Counted from the first letter of the stretch, positions 32,134-41,486 are shown. The stretch is 64,000 bases of DNA from Opitutaceae bacterium (GCA_019455245.1 JACFMR010000013.1:42514-106513); one strand, 5' to 3'. The notes: a model not told the origin generated them from the sequence alone. Translations and numbers: made by a program.

Positions 32134-33468
32134 ATGCGCGTTCTCATAGTCGACGACGAAGCCGCCATCCGCAAAACCACGCGCATTGCGGTGGAGACGG
32201 CGGGACATGCCGGGGTGGAGGCGCCCAACGGCAGCCGGGCCCTGGCGCAGGTGCAGGAGGAGGATTTCGACGCGTGTTTTCTTGATGTGAAACTCGGGGC
32301 GGATGACGGGCTGGAAGTGCTGGCCTGCCTGCTCAAGGTGCGACCCGATCTGCCGGTGGTCATGTTCACGGCTTACGCCAACATCGCCACCGCGGTCGAG
32401 GCCATGCGACGTGGCGCGTTTGATTTCATCCCGAAGCCCTTCACGCCCGACCAGGTCCGCAGCGTGCTCGCCAAAATCGGGCGCACGCAGGCATTGGAAA
32501 ACCGTGTGCAGGCCCTGGAAACACAGCTGGCCGAGGAGGCGCCCGCGGTGGACCTCGAGTCGGCCGAGCCGCTGATGCAACGCTCGTTGGAGGTGGCGTT
32601 CAAGGCGGCCGAAACGCCCGTCACCATGCTGATTCTCGGTCCCAGCGGCACGGGCAAGAGCGTGCTGGCGCGCGAGATTCACCGCCGCAGCACGCGGCGC
32701 GAGGCGGCGTTTGTCACCATCAACTGTCCGAGCCTCTCGAAGGAACTGCTGGAGAGCGAGCTGTTCGGCCATGTGAAGGGCGCCTTCACCGGCGCGGTGG
32801 GCGACACCCACGGCAAGGTGGTCGCGGCGGAGGGCGGCACGTTGTTTCTCGACGAGATCGGCGAGATGCCGCTGGAAATCCAGCCGAAGCTGCTGCGCCT
32901 GCTGCAGGAGCGGGAATATGAGCGCGTGGGCGAGGCCAAGGTGCGGCGCGCGGATGTGCGTGTGATTGCCGCGACCAACCGCGACCTCGCCGCCGAGGTG
33001 AAGGCCGGGCGCTTCCGCGAGGACCTTTACTACCGGCTGAACGTGATCGGCGTGACGCTGCCGGGTTTGCGCGAGCGGCCGCAGGATCTGCCCCGGCTGG
33101 CGGAAAGCGCCCTGCACTTTTTCGCACGGCGGCTGGGAAAATCGATCACCGGCTTTGCGCCCGAGGTGCTGGCGGCGTTTGCCGGTTATCCCTGGCCGGG
33201 CAACTTGCGGGAATTGCGCAACGTGATCGAGCGCGCGGTGATTCTGGCCGGTGGCGAGGTTATCGGCCCGGAGGATTTGCCCGAGCAGTTTGCCGTCAAG
33301 GCGGAATCCCGGGTGGCCGTGGGCGCACGGGTGTCGCTGGCGGAACTGGAGGCCGAGCACATCCGGCGCATCCTCGCCCAGGCCCGCAACCTCGACGAGG
33401 CGGCGAAAACCCTGGGCATCGATCCGGCGACGCTTTACCGCAAACGGCAGAAGCTGGGCCTCCTCTGA
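32134..33468 (+). CDS. NtrC-family sigma54-dependent response regulator
   Basis: 444 residues. Receiver domain 1-115 (Asp7/Asp8, phospho-acceptor Asp51, Thr79, Lys101), AAA+ domain about 140-370 with Walker A GPSGTGKS (169-176), the sigma54-contact loop GAFTGA (216-221) and Walker B TLFLDE (236-241), then a Fis-type helix-turn-helix at the C-terminus (LDEAAKTLGIDPATLYRKRQKLG). It should activate sigma54 promoters when phosphorylated by the kinase that starts 6 bp downstream. The pair resembles AlgB/KinB of Pseudomonas in domain order. ATG at 32134; the frame is open upstream but that part overlaps the kinase-like gene on the other strand. Confidence 0.92.
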   Translation: MRVLIVDDEAAIRKTTRIAVETAGHAGVEAPNGSRALAQVQEEDFDACFLDVKLGADDGLEVLACLLKVRPDLPVVMFTAYANIATAVEAMRRGAFDFIPKPFTPDQVRSVLAKIGRTQALENRVQALETQLAEEAPAVDLESAEPLMQRSLEVAFKAAETPVTMLILGPSGTGKSVLAREIHRRSTRREAAFVTINCPSLSKELLESELFGHVKGAFTGAVGDTHGKVVAAEGGTLFLDEIGEMPLEIQPKLLRLLQEREYERVGEAKVRRADVRVIAATNRDLAAEVKAGRFREDLYYRLNVIGVTLPGLRERPQDLPRLAESALHFFARRLGKSITGFAPEVLAAFAGYPWPGNLRELRNVIERAVILAGGEVIGPEDLPEQFAVKAESRVAVGARVSLAELEAEHIRRILAQARNLDEAAKTLGIDPATLYRKRQKLGLL

Positions 33469-33474
33469 ACCGCC

Positions 33475-35271
33475 ATGCTGCGCGCGCGCCTGGTGCTCGG
33501 TCTGGTCTCGCTGCTGCTCCTGCTCGCGGCGGTGGGCACCTACGCGGTGTGGACGGCCCGGCAGCTCGGCCGCGAGGTGACCGCGGAGATCATCACCCAC
33601 GCGCGCGGTTTGGTGGCGGCGCGTTTCCTGCAGGAGCAGACGGAGCTGATGAGCGGACATCTGCGCCGCATGCGGTCCGGCGACGCGGTGGCGGCCCGGC
33701 GCGATTACGCCGATGTGCGTTCGCGGTTCATGGCGGCCCTGCAGGAGCAGTCGGCGCTGGCGGGCCCGCCGGCCCGGCAGGAGATGCTGGCCGGCGTGGC
33801 GGCCGCGATGGACCGGGTGCAGGCCCAGGTGGACTCAACCGGCTTGGCCGACCTGCGGCCGTTGGAACTCATGAAGCAGGATGAAGGGGCGATTTTTGCC
33901 CTGCTGCGTGCCATCGAACAGCTGTCGGCACACGACACCGCCGCCCTCGCGGCAGCCGAAGCGGCGGCGCGGATCGCCACCGTGCGCACCACCACGGTGT
34001 TTGCGACCGGCGTCGTGCTGGCGGTGCTGTTGGCGGGGTTTTTTGCCTGGACCACCAGCCGCGCGCTGCTCGGGCCGATCCGGCAGCTCACCGATTCGGC
34101 CCTGGCGTTGGGTGAAGGCCGGCTCGACCGTGAAGTGCCGGTGACGTCGCGCGACGAACTGGGCGAACTTGCCCGCACGTTCAACACCATGGCGGCGCAC
34201 TTGCGCAGCTATCGCGACGCCATGACGGCCAAGGCCCGGCGCGCCCAGCGCACCATGGAGGCCACGCTCACCTCCGCGCCCGATCCACTGTTTGTGGTGG
34301 ATGCCGACGGCAACATCACGGTGCGCAATCCCGCCGCCGATGAGTTGACGACCCTGCCGGATTTTTCGGAGGGATTGCCGGAATCCATCCGGCGGCCGCT
34401 TGGGGAAGTGCTGGCCACGGGCGAGCATTACCTGCCGACGGATTACGCCCATGTTGTCACGGTGCGCGACCGTCATTACCTGCCGCGGATTCTGGCGATT
34501 GGCGACAAGCTCGCGGAATTCCGCGGCGCCGCGGTCATCCTGCAGGATGTGACCAAGTTTCGGCTGCTCGACGATGCCAAGAGCAACCTCGTCGGCACGG
34601 TGAGCCACGAGCTGAAAACGCCGCTGACCAGTCTGCGTCTGTCCGTTTACCTGCTGCTGGAGGAAAAGGTAGGCGAACTGTCCGCCACCCAGCGCGAGCT
34701 GTTGGAAACCGCGCGCGACGACGCCGACCGGCTGTTGCGCATCCTCAACGACCTGCTCGATCTCACGCGTCTGGAAACCGGCGCCCTCGAACCCGCTCTG
34801 CAATCGGTGGAGGTGCCCGCACTGCTGGCAGCGATGGCGCGGGAAATCAAACCGATCACGGAGGCGGCAGCGCAGACCGTGACGGTGCTGGTGGCGGACG
34901 ACGTGCCCGCGACCCTGCGGGTTGATCCGGACAGCATCCGGCACGTCTTCATCAACCTGCTGGGCAACGCCTCGAAATATTCCGGTCGAGGCACGGCCAT
35001 CGAGCTCTACGCGGAACCGGCCGATGAGGGCTACGTGCGTTTCGGCGTGCGGGATAGCGGACCCGGATTGGCGGAGGAAAGTCTGGGCCGGGTGTTCGAC
35101 AAATTCTACCGTGCGCCCGGGCAGGAGCAAAAGGGCGTCGGCCTGGGGCTGGCGATTGCGCGCGAGGTGGTCGTGGCGCACGGCGGCGCCATTGCCTGCG
35201 CCAACCGGCCCGGCGGCGGTTGCGATTTTCATTTCCTGCTCCCGGTTCGCGAATTTACCTCCCAATCATGA
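33475..35271 (+). CDS. Membrane sensor histidine kinase (HAMP-PAS-HisKA), partner of the sigma54 regulator
   Basis: 598 residues. Membrane helices about 5-25 and 172-192, a helical periplasmic domain between them, HAMP about 192-245, PAS about 255-360, dimerisation/phosphoacceptor domain with GTVSHELKTPLTSL (His378), and an ATPase domain (N-box INLLGNASKYS, VRDSGPGL, VGLGLAIARE). The phosphorelay with the adjacent regulator is a clear inference from the 6-bp spacing. The four-helix-type periplasmic domain suggests a small-ligand or stress sensor as in KinB. The stop overlaps the next small gene (ATGA). Confidence 0.92.
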   Translation: MLRARLVLGLVSLLLLLAAVGTYAVWTARQLGREVTAEIITHARGLVAARFLQEQTELMSGHLRRMRSGDAVAARRDYADVRSRFMAALQEQSALAGPPARQEMLAGVAAAMDRVQAQVDSTGLADLRPLELMKQDEGAIFALLRAIEQLSAHDTAALAAAEAAARIATVRTTTVFATGVVLAVLLAGFFAWTTSRALLGPIRQLTDSALALGEGRLDREVPVTSRDELGELARTFNTMAAHLRSYRDAMTAKARRAQRTMEATLTSAPDPLFVVDADGNITVRNPAADELTTLPDFSEGLPESIRRPLGEVLATGEHYLPTDYAHVVTVRDRHYLPRILAIGDKLAEFRGAAVILQDVTKFRLLDDAKSNLVGTVSHELKTPLTSLRLSVYLLLEEKVGELSATQRELLETARDDADRLLRILNDLLDLTRLETGALEPALQSVEVPALLAAMAREIKPITEAAAQTVTVLVADDVPATLRVDPDSIRHVFINLLGNASKYSGRGTAIELYAEPADEGYVRFGVRDSGPGLAEESLGRVFDKFYRAPGQEQKGVGLGLAIAREVVVAHGGAIACANRPGGGCDFHFLLPVREFTSQS

Positions 35272-35501
35272 AGCGTTACCTCTTCCCCCTCGGGCTCGCC
35301 GTCGCCGGTGCCTTGTTGATCTTCCAAGGCCAGCGCCGGGCGGATTCGCTGGCCGGCCGGTCCGAAGAGCTCGGCAAGGACATCGCCAACGCAGTCGACG
35401 GCGACTTGCGCCAGCCGGATCACGTTTACTATTACGCCGGCGGCGCGGTGCTGGTGTTCGTCGGCTTGTTGGCGGCGTGGCGGCGCCGATCGCAGGGCTG
35501 A
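35268..35501 (+). CDS. Small two-helix membrane protein (DUF3185-like)
   Basis: 77 residues with two membrane segments (LFPLGLAVAGALLIF and YYYAGGAVLVFVGLLAAW) separated by a charged loop (RRADSLAGRSEELGKDIANAVDGDL). The layout and the loop match DUF3185. Its start overlaps the kinase stop by 4 bp, so it is translated with the two-component pair and may be an accessory or output of it. Convergent with the U32 gene, with only 6 bp between stops. Confidence 0.7.
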   Translation: MKRYLFPLGLAVAGALLIFQGQRRADSLAGRSEELGKDIANAVDGDLRQPDHVYYYAGGAVLVFVGLLAAWRRRSQG

Positions 35502-35507
35502 GGCGGC

Positions 35508-38162
35508 TCAGCGCTTGCGGGTGATCACCTGCGGGGTGGCATCGAGCTGGCCGCGGGTGACGCCGAGCTGGTTGAGCAGCTTCAGTTCCTGCCAGAGTTC
35601 GGCGCCGGAAATTTCGCCCTGCAGCAGCCGCCGGTACCGGCCGAGCGTGCGGCCGACCTCATCGGGTGTTTCGTTGATGAACTCGACGCGGAAACTGCGC
35701 GCACCGAGCCCGAGGAGGTGCTGCACGTATTCCGCGCCGGTCTGAGCGCGGTTGTTGAAGACGGTGTTGCGACAGCCGGCGTCGGCGCGCAACGGCAGCT
35801 CGGCGCCGACGCGGTCGCGCAGGGCCACCCGGTGCTTTTCGCACGGCCGCCCGCAGTCGCGGTAATCCTTGCCGTCCGACAGGAAGGCGCAAAACACGCA
35901 ATGCTCCATGTGAAACATCGGCATGTGCTGGTGGATGGTAATGTCGAACGACGCGCCGGGCGCGCCCTGTAGCAGAGCGGTCAGTTGCGCAATGTTGAGG
36001 TCGTAACTTGCGGTCACCCGCTCCAGCCCGTGACGTGCGATCAGGTAATCGGCGGTGAGCGGGTTGGCGACATTGAGCGAAAAATCGCCGCGACGCCGGT
36101 CCGCCGCGAAGAAGCGCAGGTGCTCGTGGTTGCGCACGAGATAGCCGTCGGCTTCGCACGAACGCACCTGTTGCAGAATCCATTCCTCGCCCGGTTTGAA
36201 AATGCGCGGCGGAGCGACCCAGATGGTCGGATTTTCGATTACCGGGTCAGGATTTTCGATCTGGAGTTGGCGGAAACGCGCGACGGTGTCGCGGTAGTGC
36301 TTGGGGTTTTCGAACTCGCAATAAATCGTGCGGATGCCAGCCGCCCAGGCGGCCTCGAGTTGCTCCGGCAAACGAATGACAGCGATGAGTTCGGCTGCAT
36401 CCGGCGCTGAAGGACTCTCGCGGGAAGCCGAAGTGTCACGTATTACGTGACACTCTGCTTGGGTGTCGGCCGGCGTTGGCGCCGGGGGCTGCTTGGTTTC
36501 GTGGACGGTATGCCATGGGCCGGTGGCGGGTGGGGGCAACAGCGTCCATCGCCGGGGCGCGGCACGGAGCTGGTCGAGCGCGTTCACAGCTTCGCGGCGC
36601 AGGCGGTTGAGTTCGCTGATCGGCAGGATGACATCGCCTTCCAAATGCGATTCGAGCTGCCCGAGGGTGAACGGCGTGCCGCCGAGCCGGCCGAGCTGGT
36701 CGCGCAGCCGGGCGTCGTCAAGCGGGCGCTGGTTGGCGGGTTCCAGCGGGAGCGCGGAGCTCAATCGCACGACGTGGCCCTCGCGGTCGTTCATGATCAC
36801 GGTCAACGGCGCGCCGGCGTGGCCGTGCACCTCGAGGTCGACCGGCCGCTGGTGGCGGACCTTGTCGCCGGCATAGGTGGCGCGCACCTCGCGGTCGAGC
36901 GCGGGATCGTTGGTTTTCCACAGTTTCTGGCCGGCGCGCACGCGCGACCATTTGATGTCGCCGTGGCCGAAGCGCAGCGCGGTCTCGGCGCCGTGTTGGT
37001 CAACCTGATACACGCGGCCGCCTTCCTCGCCGGCTTCGGGCGAGCCGGCGTCGAACACCACGCCGTCGCCGGGCTTGAGCGGCGCGAGCAGTCGCACGTG
37101 GACGGATTCGCCGGCCACGCGGGTGACGGTGCCGAGATAAACGCCGCGCTTGGTGCCGAAACGGCCGTGGGCGAGCTCCTGGTTGTTGTTGCCGCGGAAC
37201 CAGCCGGTGTAGAGCCCGCGGGAAAAACTCATCTCCAGTTCGTAGCGCGCGGCATCGTGATCGAAGGCCGGCGGGGCTTCTCCGGTCAATTCGGCCATGG
37301 TGCGGTCGAGTGCCCGGCGATAGACGCGGGTGATGCTCGCGACGTATTCGGGTGACTTGAGCCGGCCCTCGATTTTCAAGGACGCCACGCCGGCGCGCAC
37401 GAGTTCGGGCAGCACTTCCAACCCGGAGAGATCCTGCGGGCTCAACAGATACTTGCGGTCGCCGAGCTCCACTTTTTGTCCGTCGCTCACCAATTCGTAA
37501 GGGAGGCGGCAGGCCTGGGCGCATTCGCCGCGGTTGGCGGAGCGTCCGCCCAAGGCCTCGCTGGTCAGGCACTGGCCGGAATACGCCACGCACAGCGCGC
37601 CGTGCACGAAGACCTCGAGCGGCAGCGCGACGGGCGAGTTTAACTGCGCGGATTGGATGGCGGCGATTTCCTTGAGGGAGTTTTCACGGGCCAGCACCAC
37701 GAGCTGGGCGCCCAGTTCGCGCGCGAAGTCCACGCCGGCAGGGCTCGTGACGGTCATCTGCGTGGACGTGTGGATGGGGAAATCCGGCGAGAGCCGGCGG
37801 ATCAGCCGGCAGATGCCGATGTCCTGCACGATCGCGGCGTCCACGCCGGCGGTGATGATGGTGCGCAGGTAGTCCTCGGCGGCGGCGAGTTCATCGGCAA
37901 ACACAAGCGTGTTGAAGGTCACGTAACCGCGCACGCCGCGCCGGTGGAGGAATTCCATGAGCGCCGGCAGATCGGCCTGCGTGAAATTGTGGGCCCGCAT
38001 CCGCGCGTTGAAGCGTTCGAGCCCGAAATAGACCGCATCGGCGCCGTTCTCCACCGCGGCGCGGGCGCACTCCCAATCGCCGGCGGGCGCGAGAATCTCC
38101 GGGCGGGTCAGGCCCGGTGTCGGCGCAGAGGCGGGTGCGAGGGTGGCGGCGGTGTCCGGCAT
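35508..38162 (-). CDS. U32 family protein (RlhA/YdcP-like, DUF3656-containing)
   Basis: 884 residues. The N-terminal U32 domain begins RPEILAPAGDWECARAAVENGADAVYFGL and contains the U32 signature EVFVHGALCVAYSGQCLTS and GECAQACRLPYEL. The middle matches DUF3656-type sequence, and a second U32-like half carries further Cys (HMEHCVFCAFLSDGKDYRDCGRPCEKH). Members of this group act in rRNA hydroxylation (RlhA of E. coli) despite the peptidase name; Cys clusters suggest an iron-sulfur cluster. Two in-frame repeat-derived segments lie in linkers (near ECHVIRDTSAS and QIENPDPVIENPTI). The function as an RNA-modifying enzyme is inferred. Confidence 0.82.
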   Translation of the reverse strand: MPDTAATLAPASAPTPGLTRPEILAPAGDWECARAAVENGADAVYFGLERFNARMRAHNFTQADLPALMEFLHRRGVRGYVTFNTLVFADELAAAEDYLRTIITAGVDAAIVQDIGICRLIRRLSPDFPIHTSTQMTVTSPAGVDFARELGAQLVVLARENSLKEIAAIQSAQLNSPVALPLEVFVHGALCVAYSGQCLTSEALGGRSANRGECAQACRLPYELVSDGQKVELGDRKYLLSPQDLSGLEVLPELVRAGVASLKIEGRLKSPEYVASITRVYRRALDRTMAELTGEAPPAFDHDAARYELEMSFSRGLYTGWFRGNNNQELAHGRFGTKRGVYLGTVTRVAGESVHVRLLAPLKPGDGVVFDAGSPEAGEEGGRVYQVDQHGAETALRFGHGDIKWSRVRAGQKLWKTNDPALDREVRATYAGDKVRHQRPVDLEVHGHAGAPLTVIMNDREGHVVRLSSALPLEPANQRPLDDARLRDQLGRLGGTPFTLGQLESHLEGDVILPISELNRLRREAVNALDQLRAAPRRWTLLPPPATGPWHTVHETKQPPAPTPADTQAECHVIRDTSASRESPSAPDAAELIAVIRLPEQLEAAWAAGIRTIYCEFENPKHYRDTVARFRQLQIENPDPVIENPTIWVAPPRIFKPGEEWILQQVRSCEADGYLVRNHEHLRFFAADRRRGDFSLNVANPLTADYLIARHGLERVTASYDLNIAQLTALLQGAPGASFDITIHQHMPMFHMEHCVFCAFLSDGKDYRDCGRPCEKHRVALRDRVGAELPLRADAGCRNTVFNNRAQTGAEYVQHLLGLGARSFRVEFINETPDEVGRTLGRYRRLLQGEISGAELWQELKLLNQLGVTRGQLDATPQVITRKR
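36432..36454. repeat. Perfect 23-bp palindrome inside the U32 gene
   Basis: Arms AGTGTCACGTA (36432-36442) and TACGTGACACT (36444-36454) around a single T, in frame within the linker of the U32 gene. On the coding strand it encodes ECHVIRDT. Position in a linker and lack of a stop suggest a tolerated repeat insertion. Confidence 0.75.
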
Positions 38163-38202
38163 GGAAACGGGGCAGTGAAGCGGGCGCGGGGCGCGGCGTC
38201 CA

Positions 38203-39858
38203 CTACTTGTGGCGGCCGTGGCGGATGATGTCCCACACGACGTAGAGGCCGAGGATGGCGGACAGCAGGTAGCCGATGATGCCGAGCGCGGGGTAGCCGA
38301 AAAGATGCGGCTGGATGCCGGTCGTCACGATGAGGGAGGAGCCGATGATCAGTGAGCCGACGATCACGCCGAGCGTGATGCGGTTGGCCGCGACCTTCAT
38401 GGCGTAATCGTGATCCTCGAGGCCGCGGTGATGCAGGTTGATGGTGAGATTGTCATGCTCCAAGCGCCGGACGAGGCGATGGAGTTCGGCGGGCAGATCC
38501 TGCAGGCTGTTGAGGACGCTGCGGAGGATCTCGCGTGACCGGCGCAACATCGTGCGCGGGCTGTTGCGTTCGCGATACACCTCGCGCAGCACGGACTTGG
38601 CGTGCCGGCGCAGGTCGAAGTCGGGATCGAGACCGCGGCCGACCTCCTCGATGGAGAGCACGGCCTTGGCCATGAACGAGTAGTCGCGGGAAAGCGGGAT
38701 GCCGTGCTGGCTGAAGATGAACAGCAGCTTCAGCAGCGCGCGACCGATTTGCTGATGGCCGATGGCGAAGTTCAGTTCCTCGCGCAGGGCGAGAGTGACT
38801 TCCTTTTCCATCGCGCGCAGGTCGGGGCGGGAATCGACGGGAGCGAGTTCGGCCGCGATCTGCACAATGCGGGCGGCGTCCTGTTCGACCGCGGCGACCC
38901 AGAAATCGGCAAGGGCGTGGCGCAGCCGGCGGGTCAGGTGACCGACGAGGCCCCAATCAAGAAAACACAGCCGGCCGTCGGGTGTCACGAGCACGTTGCC
39001 GGCGTGCGGATCGGCGTGGAAGAAGCCGTCCACCAGCACCTGATGCACAAGGGAGCGTGCGCCGTGTCCGGCGATCTCCCGCAATTGTTCGGAAGGCAGT
39101 TTCGTTTCGCTCACGGACGAGCCGGCGATCCGCTCCATCACCAGCACGCGGGGCGTGGTGCAGGCGACGATCACCTGCGGGGCGAAAACCAGTTCCTCGT
39201 GGGGATTGAGGGTGTTGAAATATTCTTGGTTGCGGGCCTCGTGGGCGAAATCGAGTTCGCGCAGGACGCCGCGGCGGGCCTCGGCGATCACGTTCTTGAG
39301 GTCGATGGCTTGGAAGACCGCCACGTGGTCCTGCAGTTTTTCGACCAGCCAGACGGCGAGATCGAGATCGGTTTCGATGGTGCGGCGGATGCCGGGCTTC
39401 TGCACCTTGACGGCCACATCCTCGCCGGATTCGCGCAGGGTGGCGAAATAGACCTGGGCCAGCGAGGCGGTCGCGGCCGGCTGCTCATCAAAGGAGGAAA
39501 ACAGTTCGGACAATGGTGCAGGCAGTTCCTCGTCGAGCACGGGTTTCATCTGCCCGAAAGGCAGCGGCTGCACGTGGTCCTGCAGTTTGCGCAATTCCAG
39601 GATCAACGCCTGCGGCAACACGTCGGGCCGCATGGAAAGAAACTGCCCGAGCTTGACGAAGGTGGGGCCGAGTTCCTCGGCGGCGAGTCGCACGCGCTCG
39701 TAAAGCGTGCGGGCCGGAGCGGGGGCGGGGGCGAAGCGTTGCCAAAACCCGCTCGGCCAATCGACCTGGCTGATCAGGTCGGCAAAACCGTGCTTCGCGA
39801 AGACCGTGAGGATCTCCTTGGCGCGGACGGCTTGGCTAAGGAGATCGAGCGGTTTCAC
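38203..39858 (-). CDS. AarF/UbiB (ABC1) family kinase-like protein
   Basis: 551 residues, GTG start. The N-terminal KxGQ motif is GPTFVKLGQFLSMRPD (69-72), the Ala-rich nucleotide loop is ATASLAQVYFA, the lysine is in VAVKVQKPG, the catalytic-loop equivalent is DGFFHADPHAGNVL and the metal Asp is in FLDWGLVG. Two membrane helices close the C-terminus (ITLGVIVGSLIIGSSLIVTTG and ALGIIGYLLSAILGLYVVWDII). Known relatives are needed for ubiquinone biosynthesis and lipid-related ATPase functions. The GTG start overlaps the stop of a small coiled-coil gene (GTGA), so the two are coupled. Confidence 0.88.
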   Translation of the reverse strand: MKPLDLLSQAVRAKEILTVFAKHGFADLISQVDWPSGFWQRFAPAPAPARTLYERVRLAAEELGPTFVKLGQFLSMRPDVLPQALILELRKLQDHVQPLPFGQMKPVLDEELPAPLSELFSSFDEQPAATASLAQVYFATLRESGEDVAVKVQKPGIRRTIETDLDLAVWLVEKLQDHVAVFQAIDLKNVIAEARRGVLRELDFAHEARNQEYFNTLNPHEELVFAPQVIVACTTPRVLVMERIAGSSVSETKLPSEQLREIAGHGARSLVHQVLVDGFFHADPHAGNVLVTPDGRLCFLDWGLVGHLTRRLRHALADFWVAAVEQDAARIVQIAAELAPVDSRPDLRAMEKEVTLALREELNFAIGHQQIGRALLKLLFIFSQHGIPLSRDYSFMAKAVLSIEEVGRGLDPDFDLRRHAKSVLREVYRERNSPRTMLRRSREILRSVLNSLQDLPAELHRLVRRLEHDNLTINLHHRGLEDHDYAMKVAANRITLGVIVGSLIIGSSLIVTTGIQPHLFGYPALGIIGYLLSAILGLYVVWDIIRHGRHK

Positions 39859-40169
39859 GATTTGCTGCTGCGGGAGCGCGCGGCCTTTTTCTCCAAGACC
39901 TCGACGCGCGCCTCGAGGGCGGCCAGCCGCTCCTGGGTCTTGGAGTCCATGCGGGCGAGCACGTCCTTGATCTTGGTGCCGAGTTGATCACTCACCTGGT
40001 CGAACTCCTCGCGGCCCTCGCGCGCGATTTTCTCGGCCATCTTGCGGGCATCGGCGGCGGACACCTTGCCCTTGGCGACGAAATCCTCGAGGGCGGCCTC
40101 GACCTTGTCCTTGGTGATGACAGCGGCGCCGACGCCCGCGAGCAGGGTTTTTTTCAATGTGTCGATCAT
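39855..40169 (-). CDS. Small coiled-coil, phasin/UbiJ-UbiK-like protein
   Basis: 104 residues. The start MIDTLKKTLLAGVGAAVITKDKVEAALEDFV and the C-terminal heptads LARMDSKTQERLAALEARVEVLEKKAA indicate a two-helix coiled-coil protein. Phasin-like proteins and the UbiK/UbiJ accessory factors share this pattern. No signal peptide. Translational overlap with the AarF/UbiB gene suggests that it assists that protein, as ubiJ does for ubiB in E. coli; this is inference, since sequence similarity is low-complexity. ATG at 40169 is used; a frame to 40199 is open. Confidence 0.6.
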   Translation of the reverse strand: MIDTLKKTLLAGVGAAVITKDKVEAALEDFVAKGKVSAADARKMAEKIAREGREEFDQVSDQLGTKIKDVLARMDSKTQERLAALEARVEVLEKKAARSRSSKS

Positions 40170-40226
40170 GGTGCCCGGAATGTAATCGCGGACCGGCACC
40201 GAGGCAAACGCGAACGGCTCCGTTGC

Positions 40227-41486
40227 TCAGGCCAGGGCTTGTTTGGCCGTTTGAGCCGCGGGATTGCGCGCGGCGTGCGGCGCGGCGCGGCGCAACCACG
40301 CGGCGAGCAGCAGGGTGATGACCACCGCCGCACAGGAGATCCAGCCGGTCCTGGGGTAACCCACCAGTTCGCCGTGCGCTCCACGGCTGATCAGCAGGCC
40401 GGCGACAATATTGGCGAGACCGCCGGCAGCCTGTTGCACGGCGGAATTTACGCTCATGAATCCGCCGCGATAGCGCGCCTCCACGGCATTGGTGATGAGG
40501 GCCATGGCCGGGGCGAAGCGGCCGGACATCGCGATGAAAAACAGCGAGGTCACAAACAGCGTCACGCCCAGCGGTCCGGGGCCGAGCCGGGTGATGACCA
40601 GGGTGGCCGGGATGGACAGCAGGGAGATGCCGATCAGCACGTGGAGCTTGTCGTGCCGGTCGGCCATGCGGCCCAGCCAGGGCATGGTGAAGAAAGCGCA
40701 GGCCCCGCCGCACATATAGACGAGGGGCAGCTGCCATTTTTCATCCAGTCCGACGTTCTCGACCATGGTCGGCGCCATGAACGGGATGACACTGGCACCG
40801 GCAAAAATGAGAAACGCCGTGAGCAGAAAGGCGCGCGCGTGGATCGGGTGGGTGACGATGTTCCACATCTGCCGCACCGGATGATGGGTGCTGCGGTGCG
40901 AGCGCACCGGCGGCAGGCTGCGGCGCGCGAGCAACAAAATGCCCAAACTGAGGATGCCGAGCAGCAGAAACGGCGCGTGCCACTCGAGCCAGCCGGCCAG
41001 AAACAGGCCCGCGGGCACCCCGAAGATCGAGGCCAAAGGAAAGGCCGCCATGACCGTGCCCATGGCGCGGCCGCGACGGTCGGCCGGAATGGCATCGCCG
41101 ATCGTGGCCGTGACCACCGAGCCGGCCACGCCGCCAAACGCCCCGGCGACCAGCCGGGCCAGCAGCAGGAATTCAAAATTGGGCGCGAAGGCGCAGGCGA
41201 GGGTGGCGAGGCAGAATCCCGTGTAGAGGGTCAGCAGGGCGATGCGCCGGTCGAAGCGGTCCAGCACGAAGCCGCCGAGAAAACCGGCCGTGGCCGCGGC
41301 GATGCCGTAGGCCGCCACCAGCCAGCTGAACTGGGCGGGACCGATGCCGAAGACCCGCATCAGGTTGGCCCCGAGGGGCATCATGATCATGAAATCCATG
41401 ATGTGCGTGAACTGCACCGCGGCCAAGGTGAGCAGCAGGGCGCGTTCGCGCGCGGCGGGCAGGGGAGACGTGACGGACGTTGGCAT
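40227..41486 (-). CDS. MFS transporter (DHA1/AraJ-like efflux type)
   Basis: 419 residues with about 12 helices. The first pair holds FTHIMDFMIMMPLGANL and the loop FVLDRFDRRIALL (motif A); motif C-like GAFGGVAGSVVTATI and YGIAAATAGFLGGF fit the drug or arabinose efflux group. ATG at 41486 (MPTSVTSPL) is chosen; a TTG at 41510 exists. It is divergent from nothing nearby and lies 41 bp downstream of the LysR regulator on the same strand, so the regulator and transporter may form one unit. Confidence 0.82.
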   Translation of the reverse strand: MPTSVTSPLPAARERALLLTLAAVQFTHIMDFMIMMPLGANLMRVFGIGPAQFSWLVAAYGIAAATAGFLGGFVLDRFDRRIALLTLYTGFCLATLACAFAPNFEFLLLARLVAGAFGGVAGSVVTATIGDAIPADRRGRAMGTVMAAFPLASIFGVPAGLFLAGWLEWHAPFLLLGILSLGILLLARRSLPPVRSHRSTHHPVRQMWNIVTHPIHARAFLLTAFLIFAGASVIPFMAPTMVENVGLDEKWQLPLVYMCGGACAFFTMPWLGRMADRHDKLHVLIGISLLSIPATLVITRLGPGPLGVTLFVTSLFFIAMSGRFAPAMALITNAVEARYRGGFMSVNSAVQQAAGGLANIVAGLLISRGAHGELVGYPRTGWISCAAVVITLLLAAWLRRAAPHAARNPAAQTAKQALA

